From positions 124,001-188,000 of the forward strand of contig NZ_JANHKP010000008.1 of assembly GCF_024497955.1 (NCBI RefSeq): a stretch of DNA of 64,000 nucleotides, read 5' to 3'. This DNA is from Streptomyces sp. C10-9-1. GTDB taxonomy: Bacteria; Actinomycetota; Actinomycetes; Streptomycetales; Streptomycetaceae. Below, one piece after another: positions 51,971 to 59,859 of the stretch. The notes below the pieces were generated by a model. The model ran no database searches. It saw nothing but the letters and a program-made list of their open reading frames with translations, and was not told the DNA's origin. The translations under genes were made by a program, and so were the position numbers. Every line of letters starts with the position of its first letter. Position 1 is the stretch's first letter.

Positions 51971-53242
51971 ATGACAGCGACACAGCGGCGGCGCGTCGCC
52001 GTGGTGGGCGGAGGGGTCGCCGGACTGACCGCGGCATACGTCCTCCAGCGCGCCTGCGACGTGACCCTGTTCGAGGCCGACGACCGTCTCGGGGGGCACG
52101 CCCACACCCACGAGGTGCCGGGCGCCGGAGGACGGCTGCACCGGGTGGATTCGGGGTTCATCGTCCACAACGAGCGCACCTACCCCCTGCTGCTGAGGCT
52201 CTTCTCCGAGCTCGGAGTGGCCACCCAGGACGCCGAGATGAGCATGTCCGTGCGCTGCGAGGGCTGCGGGCTGGAGTACGCCGGAGCGCGCGGCCCCGCC
52301 GGACTCTTCGCCCGCCCCGGGCAGGCGCTGCGCCCCCGCTACCTGAGGATGCTCACCGAGGTGCCGCGCTTCCACCGAAGGGCCCGCCGCCTCCTCGACG
52401 GCGGCGGCGACGAGGGCCTGACGGTGGGCCGGTTCATCGAGGACGCCGGCTTCTCCCCGTACTTCCGGGCCCACTTCATGGCCCCGGTCGTCTCCTGCGT
52501 GTGGTCCTGCGACGCCGAGACCGCACTGCGCTACCCGGCCCTGCACCTGTTCCGCTTCCTCGACCACCACGGGATGCTCGGCATTACCGGCTCCCCGGTC
52601 TGGCGCACCGTCACCGGCGGTTCGCGGGAGTACGTCGACCGGATCGCCAAGCAGCTGACCGCCGTGCGCACCGGTGCGCCCGTGCGCGTCCTGCGCCGGT
52701 ACCCCGGAGGCGCCGAGGTCACCACCGACGACGGCGTGACGCGCTCCTACGACGGCGTGGTCGTCGCCACCCACCCCGACCAGGCGCTGCGGCTGCTCGC
52801 CGACGCGAGCGGGGAGGAGCGCCGCACCCTCGGCGCGTTCACCTACTCCCGGAACACCACCGTGCTCCACACGGACGCCTCCCTGCTGCCCCGTGCCCCC
52901 GGCGCCCGGGCCAGCTGGAACTTCTCGATGCCCGGCTGCGAGGCCGGAGCGGGTGCCGTCCGGGTCAGCTACGACATGAACCGGCTCCAGCGGATCGACG
53001 CCCCCGAGCGCCATGTGGTCACCCTCAACGGCTCCGACGGCGTCCCCGCCGACCGGGTACTGGCCCGCATGGAGTACGAGCACCCCGTCTTCACCCCCGA
53101 GTCGGTCGCCGCCCAGCGCCGGCTGCCGGGCCTCAGCGGCCCGGTGACCGCCTTCGCCGGGGCCTACCACGGCTGGGGGTTCCACGAGGACGGCTGCCGC
53201 TCGGGGGTCCTGGCTGCCCGGGCCCTGGGTGTCACCTGGTGA
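51971..53242 (+). CDS. FAD-dependent oxidoreductase (Rv0449c-like), first gene of lipid operon
   Basis: A 423-residue flavoprotein of the amine-oxidase/protoporphyrinogen-oxidase-like superfamily. The dinucleotide fold is RVAVVGGGVAGLTAAYVLQ, followed by LFEADDRLGGHAHTH, VDSGFIVHNERTYPLL and C-terminal FAGAYHGWGFHEDGCRSG, which completes the FAD site. Relatives of this subclass occur beside cyclopropane-synthase-like methyltransferases in many bacteria, and as Rv0449c next to ufaA1 in M. tuberculosis. It may oxidise or saturate a methylated acyl chain. GGAGGGAGCGGGA precedes ATG 51971. Its stop overlaps the next start (GTGA). Confidence 0.92.
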   Translation: MTATQRRRVAVVGGGVAGLTAAYVLQRACDVTLFEADDRLGGHAHTHEVPGAGGRLHRVDSGFIVHNERTYPLLLRLFSELGVATQDAEMSMSVRCEGCGLEYAGARGPAGLFARPGQALRPRYLRMLTEVPRFHRRARRLLDGGGDEGLTVGRFIEDAGFSPYFRAHFMAPVVSCVWSCDAETALRYPALHLFRFLDHHGMLGITGSPVWRTVTGGSREYVDRIAKQLTAVRTGAPVRVLRRYPGGAEVTTDDGVTRSYDGVVVATHPDQALRLLADASGEERRTLGAFTYSRNTTVLHTDASLLPRAPGARASWNFSMPGCEAGAGAVRVSYDMNRLQRIDAPERHVVTLNGSDGVPADRVLARMEYEHPVFTPESVAAQRRLPGLSGPVTAFAGAYHGWGFHEDGCRSGVLAARALGVTW

Positions 53243-53964
53243 GCGCCGCCCTCTACCCCTGCACGGTCACCCATGTGCGCACCGGCCCCACCCGCTACGC
53301 CCTGCGCCACCGCACCTACCTCTGGCTGCTCGACCCCGACGAGCCTCCCCGGCTGCCGCCGCCGCTGCGCCCCTTCGCCCGCTTCGAGGCCCGCGACCAC
53401 TTCGGCGGGACCGCTCCGACCATCCGGGCCGGACTGGCCGACTTCCTCGCCGCCCGCGGCATCGAACTCGGCGACGCCCGGGTGCTGATGCTCGCCCACG
53501 GCCGGGTCCTCGGGCACGTCTTCAACCCGCTGACCCTGTACTGGTGCCGCCGCGCCGACGGCACGCCGCTGTGCACCGTCGCCGAGGTCCACAACACCTA
53601 CGGGGAGCGCCACTGCTACCTGCTGCGTGCCGACGGAGCCCACCGGGCCTCGGTGGACAAGGAGTTCTACGTCTCCCCCTTCTTCGACGTGGACGGCCGC
53701 TACCGCATGCGGCTGCCCGAGCCCGGCCGGGAGCTGGAGCTGACGGTGCATCTGGAGCAGGGGTCCGAGCGGCCCTTCACCGCCACCGTGCGCGGCAGGA
53801 GGACCCCGGGTACCGCCGCTGGTCTGCTGCGCTGTCTTCTCCGCCGCCCGCTGTCGACCCTCGCCGTGTCCGCCGCCATCCGCTTCCACGGCATACGCCT
53901 GTACCTGCGCGGCCTGCCCGTCAGGCCCCGTCCCCGCCATCTGCCCCAGGAGGGTGTCCAGTGA
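53239..53964 (+). CDS. DUF1365 family protein
   Basis: A 241-residue protein. Landmarks are YPCTVTHVRTGPTRYALRHRTYLWLLD at the start (in segments), LAHGRVLGHVFNPLTLYWC, AEVHNTYGERHCYLL and DKEFYVSPFFDVDGRY. DUF1365 is nearly always found with the FAD oxidoreductase and a cyclopropane-type methyltransferase; no enzymatic role is proven to my knowledge. A helical hydrophobic C-terminal stretch (LLRCLLRRPLSTLAVSAAIRF) could associate with membrane. GTG start on the previous TGA; its own TGA overlaps the next GTG. Confidence 0.93.
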   Translation: MSAALYPCTVTHVRTGPTRYALRHRTYLWLLDPDEPPRLPPPLRPFARFEARDHFGGTAPTIRAGLADFLAARGIELGDARVLMLAHGRVLGHVFNPLTLYWCRRADGTPLCTVAEVHNTYGERHCYLLRADGAHRASVDKEFYVSPFFDVDGRYRMRLPEPGRELELTVHLEQGSERPFTATVRGRRTPGTAAGLLRCLLRRPLSTLAVSAAIRFHGIRLYLRGLPVRPRPRHLPQEGVQ

Positions 53965-55223
53965 CCGTTCCCGTCGTCCCCGCGCCCGCGCGCACCGACC
54001 GCGTCGACGCGGCCCGGTGGCCGGACGTCGCCACGCTGCCGAAGGCGTCCCGGCTGCGCACGGCGGCCGCCGAGCGGATCGTGCGCCATGCCGTCCGCTC
54101 CCTTCCGCTGAGGCTGCGACTGGCCGGCCGCTCCCGCCCGCTGGGCCTCGGCGGACCGCTCCTCGACGTACACGACCCCGGGGCCTTCTTCCGCCGCATC
54201 GGTGCGGGGGGCCTCATCGGCTTCGGCGAGTCGTACATGGCCGGGGAGTGGGACGCCCCCGACCTGGTCGCGGCGCTCACCGTGCTCGCCGGGAACGCCG
54301 GGACCCTGGTGCCCCCGCAGTTGCAGAGGCTGCGCGCCGCCTGGGCGCCGAAGCAGCCCGCCCGGCACCGCAACACCGCGGACGCCACACGGGCCAACAT
54401 CAGCCACCACTACGACCTGTCGAACGAGCTGTTCGCGCTCTTCCTCGACGAGACCCTCACCTACTCCTCCGCGCTCTTCCGCGGCTTCCCCGCCGAGGCG
54501 GCGCTGCTCCCGGCGGCCCAGCGGCGCAAGGTCGACCGGCTGCTGGACCTCGCCGAGGTGGGCGAGGGGACCCGGCTGCTGGAGATCGGCACCGGCTGGG
54601 GCGAGCTGGCCCTGAGGGCGGCCGCCCGCGGTGCGCGCGTCGTCACCGTCACCCTCTCCGAGGAGCAGCAGCGGCTGGCGCAGCGCCGCCTCCGCGAGGC
54701 CGGTCTCGAGGACCGGGCCACCGTCCTGCTGCGCGACTACCGCAAGGTGGCCGGCGTCTACGACGCCGTCGTCAGCGTGGAGATGATCGAGGCCGTCGGC
54801 GCGGAGTTCTGGCCCGAGTACTTCGCCACCCTGGACCGGCTCCTCGTGCCCGGAGGGAGGGCGGCCCTCCAGGCCATCACCATGCCCCACGAGCGGATGC
54901 TGGCCTCCCGCGACACCCACACCTGGATACAGAAGTACATCTTCCCCGGCGGGCAGATCCCCTCGGTCGAGGCCGTCGAGCAGAGCACAGCGGCCACCGC
55001 CCTGCGCACCACCCGCCGCGACGGCTTCGGCGCCCACTACGCCGAGACCCTGCGGCTGTGGCGCGAGCGCTTCACGGAACGGGACGAGCAGGTCGGGGAA
55101 CTGGGCTTCGACGAGACCTTCCGGCGGATGTGGACCTTCTACCTCGCCTACTCCGAGGCCGGGTTCCGCTCCGGCTACCTCGATGTGCAGCAGATCCGGC
55201 TCACGAAGGGAGAGACGGCATGA
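53961..55223 (+). CDS. Cyclopropane-fatty-acid-synthase-like methyltransferase, copy A
   Basis: A 420-residue SAM methyltransferase of the CFA/UfaA1 group, acting on acyl chains of membrane phospholipids. ISHHYDLSNELFALFLDETL is the substrate-binding signature, LLEIGTGWGELALRAAARGA is SAM motif I, VVSVEMIEAVG the active-site strand, and WIQKYIFPGGQIPS plus HYAETLRLWRERF the acyl-site C-terminus. The position normally held by the conserved Cys (YSC in E. coli Cfa and in copy B) is Ser here (YSSALF, S170), and EHVG is EAVG. This hints at altered chemistry such as methyl transfer without ring closure. GTG start overlaps the previous stop. Confidence 0.92.
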   Translation: MTVPVVPAPARTDRVDAARWPDVATLPKASRLRTAAAERIVRHAVRSLPLRLRLAGRSRPLGLGGPLLDVHDPGAFFRRIGAGGLIGFGESYMAGEWDAPDLVAALTVLAGNAGTLVPPQLQRLRAAWAPKQPARHRNTADATRANISHHYDLSNELFALFLDETLTYSSALFRGFPAEAALLPAAQRRKVDRLLDLAEVGEGTRLLEIGTGWGELALRAAARGARVVTVTLSEEQQRLAQRRLREAGLEDRATVLLRDYRKVAGVYDAVVSVEMIEAVGAEFWPEYFATLDRLLVPGGRAALQAITMPHERMLASRDTHTWIQKYIFPGGQIPSVEAVEQSTAATALRTTRRDGFGAHYAETLRLWRERFTERDEQVGELGFDETFRRMWTFYLAYSEAGFRSGYLDVQQIRLTKGETA

Positions 55224-56530
55224 CCGCGACCACCACGGCACGCGCGGGCACCGGGCAGGGGGCCGCGCAGCGGCTGCTGCCCCTGGTGGAGGAGTTCCTG
55301 GGCGGCCGCCTGCCCCTGCGGCTGCGCGCCTGGGACGGCTCGACCGCGGGCTCCGGCGACGGCCCCGTCGTGGTGCTCCGCTCCCGCAGGGCACTGCGGC
55401 GCCTGCTGTGGCACCCCGACGAACTCGGCCTCGCCCGGGCCTATGTCACCGGGGAACTCGATGTCGAGGGCGACCTGGCGGAGGCCCTGCGCACGATGTG
55501 GGCCGCCGCCCGGCACCGCGCCCTCGCACCGCCCCGGCTCTCCGCCGGCGACCGCGCCCGTGCCCTGCGCACGGCCGCACGCCTCGGCGCCCTCGGCCCC
55601 CGTCCGCCCGCCCCCGCCGCGGAGGCCAGGCTCACCGGGGCACTGCACAGCAGGTCCCGCGACCGTGCGGCGATCAGCCACCACTACGACCTGTCCAACG
55701 CCTTCTACTCCCTGCTGCTCGACGAGACCCTGGCCTACTCCTGCGCCTACTGGTCCGAGACGGAACCGGAGCAGACGCTCGCCGGGGCGCAGCACGCCAA
55801 GCTGGAGCTGGTGTGCCGCAAGCTCGGGCTGCAGGGCGGCGACCGCCTGCTGGACGTCGGCTGCGGCTGGGGATCCCTCACGCTGTACGCCGCCGAGCGG
55901 TACAAGGTCCGCGTCACCGCGGTGACGCTCGCCGCGGAACAGGCCGAGCACGTCCGCGCCCAGGTGCGCGAACGGGGGCTGGGGGAGCTGGTCGACGTCC
56001 GTCTGCGCGACTACCGCGACCTGGACGGCGGCGGGTACGACGCGGTCTCCTCGATCGAGATGGGCGAGCACGTGGGCGACGCCGAGTACCCCGCCTTCAC
56101 CGCCCTGCTGCACGGGATGCTCCGGCCGGGCGGGCGTGTGCTGGTGCAGCAGATGTCCCGGGGCGCGCGCGCACCCGGCGGCGGTGCGTTCATCGCGTCG
56201 TACATCGCCCCCGACATGCACATGCGTCCGGTCGGCGACACGGTCTCCCTGCTGGAGGGCGCCGGGCTGGAGGTGCGCTCCGTGGAGTCGCTGCGGGAGC
56301 ACTACACGCGCACGGTGGGCGCCTGGCGGGACACGCTGGAGGAGCGCTGGGGGGAGTTCTCCGCGCTGGTCGGCGAGGAGACCGCCCGGGTCTGGCGGCT
56401 CTACCTCGTCGGCGGCGGGCTGGCCTTCGAGGAGCGGCGGATGGGGGTCGACCAGATCCTGGCGGTCCGGCCGGCGGAGGACGGCGGCTCCGGGATGCCC
56501 GCGACGCCGGGGGAGTGGTACGCGCCGTGA
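55220..56530 (+). CDS. Cyclopropane-fatty-acid-synthase-like methyltransferase, copy B
   Basis: A 436-residue paralogue of the preceding gene. It keeps the canonical pattern: ISHHYDLSNAFYSLLLDETL, YSCAYW with C175, SAM motif I LLDVGCGWGSLTLYAAERY, SIEMGEHVG and HYTRTVGAWRDTLEERW. In place of the KYIFPGG loop it has SYIAPDMHMRPVGDT. An N-terminal region of about 130 residues (SCP2-like in Cfa relatives) holds GELDVEGDLAEAL. It is expected to methylate or cyclopropanate unsaturated phospholipid chains. ATG 55220 lies on the previous TGA (ATGA). Copies A and B differ in residues that bind bicarbonate in E. coli Cfa, so they likely do different steps. Confidence 0.92.
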   Translation: MTATTTARAGTGQGAAQRLLPLVEEFLGGRLPLRLRAWDGSTAGSGDGPVVVLRSRRALRRLLWHPDELGLARAYVTGELDVEGDLAEALRTMWAAARHRALAPPRLSAGDRARALRTAARLGALGPRPPAPAAEARLTGALHSRSRDRAAISHHYDLSNAFYSLLLDETLAYSCAYWSETEPEQTLAGAQHAKLELVCRKLGLQGGDRLLDVGCGWGSLTLYAAERYKVRVTAVTLAAEQAEHVRAQVRERGLGELVDVRLRDYRDLDGGGYDAVSSIEMGEHVGDAEYPAFTALLHGMLRPGGRVLVQQMSRGARAPGGGAFIASYIAPDMHMRPVGDTVSLLEGAGLEVRSVESLREHYTRTVGAWRDTLEERWGEFSALVGEETARVWRLYLVGGGLAFEERRMGVDQILAVRPAEDGGSGMPATPGEWYAP

Positions 56531-57351
56531 ACGGCTTCGCGTGGGCGGCCTTCGCCCAGGGACTCGGACTGTGTGCCGCCGCCGCTCTGGCGGTGATGCT
56601 GACCACCTTCGCCGTCGCCGTGCGCCGGGGGCTGCACCGGATCGTGGACGTCGCCTGGGGGATCGGCTTCGCCGCCGTGGCGCTGGTCTCCCTCGCCGCC
56701 TCCGCGGGCGAGGGAGACGCCCTGCGCCGGGTGCTGGTGACCGTCCTGACCTGCGTGTGGGGCCTGCGCCTGGCGGTGCACATCGCCCGCCGGGGCAGGG
56801 GCCACGGCGAGGACCCGCGCTACGAGCGCCTGCTCTCCCGCGCCCCGGGCAACCGGAACCTGTACGCGCTGCGGATGGTGTACCTGCTCCAGGGCGGGCT
56901 GGTGTGGCTGGTCTCCCTGCCGGTGCAGGCGGCCTCCTACGTCCGGGGCCCGGCCGGGGCCGCCGTGTGGGCGGGCTGCGCGCTGTGGCTGGCCGGCCTG
57001 CTCTTCGAGGCCGTCGGCGACGCCCAGCTCGCCCGCTTCAAGGCGGACCCCGCCAACCGGGGCAGGATCATGGACCGCGGCCTGTGGTCCTGGACGCGCC
57101 ACCCCAACTACTTCGGCGACTTCCTCCTCTGGTGGGGCCTGTTCCTCTTCGTGGCCGACGCCCCCGCCGCGGCCGCCGCCTGCCTGGTGAGCCCCGTGGT
57201 GATGAGCCTGCTGCTCACCCGGGGGAGCGGCAAGCGGCTGCTGGAGCGGCACATGGCCGACCGGCCGGGCTACGCCGCGTACGCCGCCCGGACCAGCGGT
57301 TTCCTCCCGCTGCCCCCGCGGCGGGCCGCGGGCGGCGCCGCCCGCAGGTGA
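56527..57351 (+). CDS. DUF1295 membrane protein (steroid-reductase-like fold), last gene of lipid operon
   Basis: A 274-residue polytopic membrane protein with about six segments. RGLWSWTRHPNYFGDFLLWWGLFL is the DUF1295/isoprenylcysteine-methyltransferase-like signature for NADPH or SAM binding near the C-terminus; ERLLSRAPGNRNLYALRMVYLLQGGLVWLVSLP (in segments) lies in the middle. The fold is related to 5-alpha-steroid reductases and sterol reductases, so it may reduce an acyl or isoprenoid double bond. M. tuberculosis Rv0446c is the positional equivalent. GTG overlaps the preceding stop (GTGA), the fourth such overlap in the operon. Confidence 0.93.
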   Translation: MNGFAWAAFAQGLGLCAAAALAVMLTTFAVAVRRGLHRIVDVAWGIGFAAVALVSLAASAGEGDALRRVLVTVLTCVWGLRLAVHIARRGRGHGEDPRYERLLSRAPGNRNLYALRMVYLLQGGLVWLVSLPVQAASYVRGPAGAAVWAGCALWLAGLLFEAVGDAQLARFKADPANRGRIMDRGLWSWTRHPNYFGDFLLWWGLFLFVADAPAAAAACLVSPVVMSLLLTRGSGKRLLERHMADRPGYAAYAARTSGFLPLPPRRAAGGAARR

Positions 57352-57369
57352 TCCCGGCGGGCCCCGCGG

Positions 57370-57397
57370 CCCGGCCGGGGGGCCCGCCCCGGCCGGG
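57370..57397. terminator. Bidirectional terminator between lipid operon and anti-sigma gene
   Basis: Perfect 11-bp arms CCCGGCCGGGG and CCCCGGCCGGG with a 6-nt loop, in the 57-nt gap between convergent transcripts. Confidence 0.75.
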
Positions 57398-57408
57398 GGC
57401 CGGCGCCG

Positions 57409-58158
57409 TCAGGCGGGGAAGGACATCAGCGCGACGGGCGCCGAGGTCGGCTGCGGCGAGCCTCCCGCGGGCTCGACGGTCACCCCCATGCCCGTGGCGC
57501 CGTCGAGCGGACCGTCCATGAGCAGCACCTGCGCCGTCTGCGAGGGGTCCATCAGCCCGGCGGGCCGCATGCCGCCCTCGTCGTCGTACCAGAGCTGGTA
57601 CACCGAGCCCGCCGGCGGTTCGGGCATCCCCGAGGCCACGAACACCGCCTGGTTCCGGCTGCGGGAGACCACCACCGTGGCCCGGGCCCCGTCCGCCAGC
57701 TCCCCTCCGCTGACCACCGCGTCGGGAGCGGCCAGCACCGCGGTCAGCTCGTCCGCCCGCTGCTCGGCCCGCTGCGCCTGCGCACGGGCGTCCTCGGCCT
57801 GCTGGTGCTGCCAGACGGCGATCCCGCCGAAGGCCGCGGCGGCGGCCACGCAGGCGGCCAGCACCAGGCGCGGCACCGCCCGCCGCCCCAGGCGGGTCAC
57901 CCGGCGCGCCTGGCGCGCCACCACCGGCGGCTCCTGCCGCTCGGCGGCGATCCGGGCCATGACCCGCGGCTTGAGCTCGGCCGGCGCGGTCGCCTCGACC
58001 GCCGCGGCCAGCTTCCCGGCGGTGGCGGCCAGTTCGCGCACCTCCTGCGCGCAGGAAGGGCAGGCGCGCAGGTGCCGCTCGAAGTCCGCGTGCTCCTCGG
58101 GGGACAGTGCGTGCAGCACGTAGGCCCCGGTCAGCATGTGCAGGTCCGCCGTGTTCAC
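57409..58158 (-). CDS. rskA: RskA-like anti-sigma factor
   Basis: A 249-residue single-pass membrane protein. The cytosolic N-terminus holds the zinc-anti-sigma motif HLRACPSC (H-x3-C-x2-C) within ALSPEEHADFERHLRACPSC. A transmembrane helix lies at about 97-118 (RLVLAACVAAAAAFGGIAVW), then a helix (QQAEDARAQAQRAEQRADEL) and an extracellular beta domain typical of RskA (VYQLWYDDEGGMRPAGLMD, GVTVEPAGGSPQPTSAPVAL). Such proteins hold the sigma factor until cut by membrane proteases. GTG overlaps the sigma-factor stop, so synthesis is coupled. Regulation of the sigma factor by this protein is inferred. Confidence 0.92.
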   Translation of the reverse strand: MNTADLHMLTGAYVLHALSPEEHADFERHLRACPSCAQEVRELAATAGKLAAAVEATAPAELKPRVMARIAAERQEPPVVARQARRVTRLGRRAVPRLVLAACVAAAAAFGGIAVWQHQQAEDARAQAQRAEQRADELTAVLAAPDAVVSGGELADGARATVVVSRSRNQAVFVASGMPEPPAGSVYQLWYDDEGGMRPAGLMDPSQTAQVLLMDGPLDGATGMGVTVEPAGGSPQPTSAPVALMSFPA

Positions 58159-58739
58159 ACGCTCACCCCCAGGCAGTCGCGCAGCCGGATCAGCCCGTCG
58201 CGCAGCCGTGTCTTGACCGTGCCGAGCGGCACCGCCAGCAGTTCGGCGACCTCACGGTAGGCGAGCCCGCGGTAGTAGGCGAGGGTCACCGACTGGCGCT
58301 GGAGCTCCGTCAGGCCGCCGAGGCAGCGCCGCACCTGCTCGCGCTCCAGGCGCGCCTCGACCTGCTCGGTCACCTCGTCGTAGGCGGGCGTCCGCTCCAG
58401 CAGCGCGGCCCGGTGCTCCCGGTCGGTGGCCGCCTGCGCCGAGCGCACCCGGTCCACCGCCCTCCGGTGCGCCAGGGTGAGGATCCAGGTCCGGGCGGAC
58501 CCCAGGGAGGGCTTGAAGCGTGCGGCGGTGCGCCACACCTCGACCAGCACCTCCTGGGTGACCTCCTCCGACTGCGCGGGGTCCCGCAGCACCGCGCGCA
58601 CCAGGCCGAGCACCGTGCCGCTCACGGCGTCGTAGAGTTCGGCGAAGGCGTCCTGGTCGCCGCGGGCCACCAGGGCGAGCAGCTCCTGGAGATCGGGCCC
58701 CGCCAGGGCGGGGCCGCCGATGGGGGCGGGTTCGTTCAC
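58155..58739 (-). CDS. sigK: ECF sigma factor, SigK-like
   Basis: A 194-residue extracytoplasmic-function sigma factor. Region 2 (about 25-95) has AELYDAVSGTVLGLVRAVLRD, EEVTQEVLVEVWRTAARF and GSARTWILTLAHRRAVDRVR. Region 4 (about 135-190) has LTELQRQSVTLAYYRGLAYREVAELLAVPLGTVKTRLRDGL in segments. Next to DUF1295, CFA, DUF1365 and FAD genes and coupled to an RskA-like gene, it matches the mycobacterial sigK locus. GTG 58739 follows GGAGG. A promoter with a SigK-type motif lies about 50-80 nt upstream, suggesting autoregulation. Confidence 0.93.
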   Translation of the reverse strand: MNEPAPIGGPALAGPDLQELLALVARGDQDAFAELYDAVSGTVLGLVRAVLRDPAQSEEVTQEVLVEVWRTAARFKPSLGSARTWILTLAHRRAVDRVRSAQAATDREHRAALLERTPAYDEVTEQVEARLEREQVRRCLGGLTELQRQSVTLAYYRGLAYREVAELLAVPLGTVKTRLRDGLIRLRDCLGVSV

Positions 58740-58786
58740 GCGGGCGTTCCTCCACGGTGCGCACGGCTGCGGACATGAGTCACCCC

Positions 58787-58816
58787 GTATTCGGAGCCGG
58801 ACCCCGAACGGATTGG
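58787..58816 (-). promoter_or_regulatory. SigK-like autoregulatory promoter
   Basis: On the minus strand: CCAATCC (plus 58810-58816), 15 nt, CCGAATAC (plus 58787-58794). It shares CCAATCC and CCGAA with the element at 51900-51930, at almost the same spacing. It lies about 48 nt upstream of the sigK-like GTG. Confidence 0.7.
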
Positions 58817-58897
58817 TCCACTGCCGCGCATGGTGTCACGAGCACGCCACGCGGTGGCCCCCGCAGCGGCGCCCGGCGGCCGGGCGGCCCGCACGGC

Positions 58898-59740
58898 TCA
58901 GCCGGCCGCCTCCTGCTCCCGCTCCACCTGCTCGTTCCACTCGCGCTTGACCGCCCGCCACGCCTCGTCGGTCTGGCCCAGGCGCCAGTACCCGGAGACC
59001 GACAGCCGCTCGCGCGGGATCCCCCGCTCCCGGCGCAGGTGCCGCCGCAGCTCCTTGACGAAGCCCGCCTCGCCGTGGACGAACGCCGAGCCCTCACCGG
59101 GCGGCGCCTCCAGGGCCGTCACCGCGCCCACCAGAGCCTCGCCCACCGGGCGGGTGCCGCGGTGCAGCCAGCGGATCTCGACCCCGTCGGGGGTGACGAC
59201 CTTCTGCTCCTCCTCCGGTCCCGCCACCTCCACGAAGGCGTGCACCACCGCACCGTCCGGCATCCGCTCCAGCGAGGCCGCGATGGCGGGCAGGGCGCTC
59301 TCGTCGCCCGCGAGCAGGTGCCAGTCGGCCTCCGGGTCCGGGGCGTAGCCGCCGCCCGGACCGAGGAGGCGCACCGTCTCACCGGCGCGGGCCCGCGCCG
59401 CCCACGGACCGGCCAGCCCCTCGTCGCCGTGGACGACGAAGTCGACGGCCAGCTCCCGCTGGGCGGCGTGCCACGAACGGACGGTGTACGTCCGGTTGGC
59501 GGGCCACTGCTCCCGGGGGAACTCGGCGCGGATCCGGTCCAGGTCGAAGGGCTCGGGGTAGCGCACACCCTCCGGCGCGAAGACGAGCTTCACGTAGTGG
59601 TCCGTGAAGGGGCCCAGGGCGAAGGCGGTGTCCGGGGGCAGCGTCAGTACCACCCGGACCATGTGCGGGGTGAGCCGCTCGGTGCGCAGCACCGTCGCCT
59701 CGTGGACCTGCGGTGCCTTGCGGGCCGGCTGATCTGCCAC
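58898..59740 (-). CDS. Siderophore-interacting FAD/NADPH ferric reductase
   Basis: A 280-residue flavoprotein of the SIP/ViuB family, which releases iron by reducing ferric siderophores in the cytosol. The FAD barrel has RTYTVRSWHAAQRELAVDFVVHGDEGLAGPWAA (in segments), with the RTYTVR FAD-binding signature. The NADPH part has WHLLAGDESALPAIAASLE and FVHGEAGFVKELRRHL, and YWRLGQTDEAW is the conserved SIP C-terminus. The start is GTG 59740, and an iron-box-like palindrome sits 27 nt upstream, so it is probably repressed by DmdR/IdeR when iron is plentiful. No siderophore genes are adjacent. Confidence 0.94.
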   Translation of the reverse strand: MADQPARKAPQVHEATVLRTERLTPHMVRVVLTLPPDTAFALGPFTDHYVKLVFAPEGVRYPEPFDLDRIRAEFPREQWPANRTYTVRSWHAAQRELAVDFVVHGDEGLAGPWAARARAGETVRLLGPGGGYAPDPEADWHLLAGDESALPAIAASLERMPDGAVVHAFVEVAGPEEEQKVVTPDGVEIRWLHRGTRPVGEALVGAVTALEAPPGEGSAFVHGEAGFVKELRRHLRRERGIPRERLSVSGYWRLGQTDEAWRAVKREWNEQVEREQEAAG

Positions 59741-59766
59741 GTGCTCTCTCCCCTGGTGCGCAGCTG

Positions 59767-59782
59767 CTTAGGCTTGCCTAAG
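59767..59782 (-). promoter_or_regulatory. Iron box (DmdR/IdeR-type operator)
   Basis: CTTAGGC-TT-GCCTAAG is a perfect 7-bp inverted repeat followed by TTAG. It fits the core of actinobacterial iron boxes (TTAGGTTAGGCTAACCTAA type) and lies just upstream of the siderophore-interacting protein gene. Confidence 0.75.
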
Positions 59783-59859
59783 TTAGCACTCCGCCGGAGC
59801 GGGCGCCGTCCGGCCCGCCCCGCCTCCCCGGCCGGGCCCCGCCCGGGAGCCGCGCGGCC

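Noticed and set aside
51971-57351. Biosynthetic gene cluster for a specialised metabolite
   Set aside because: The FAD, DUF1365, methyltransferase and DUF1295 genes match the sigK-linked lipid-modification locus of mycobacteria, and no PKS, NRPS or terpene core gene is present.
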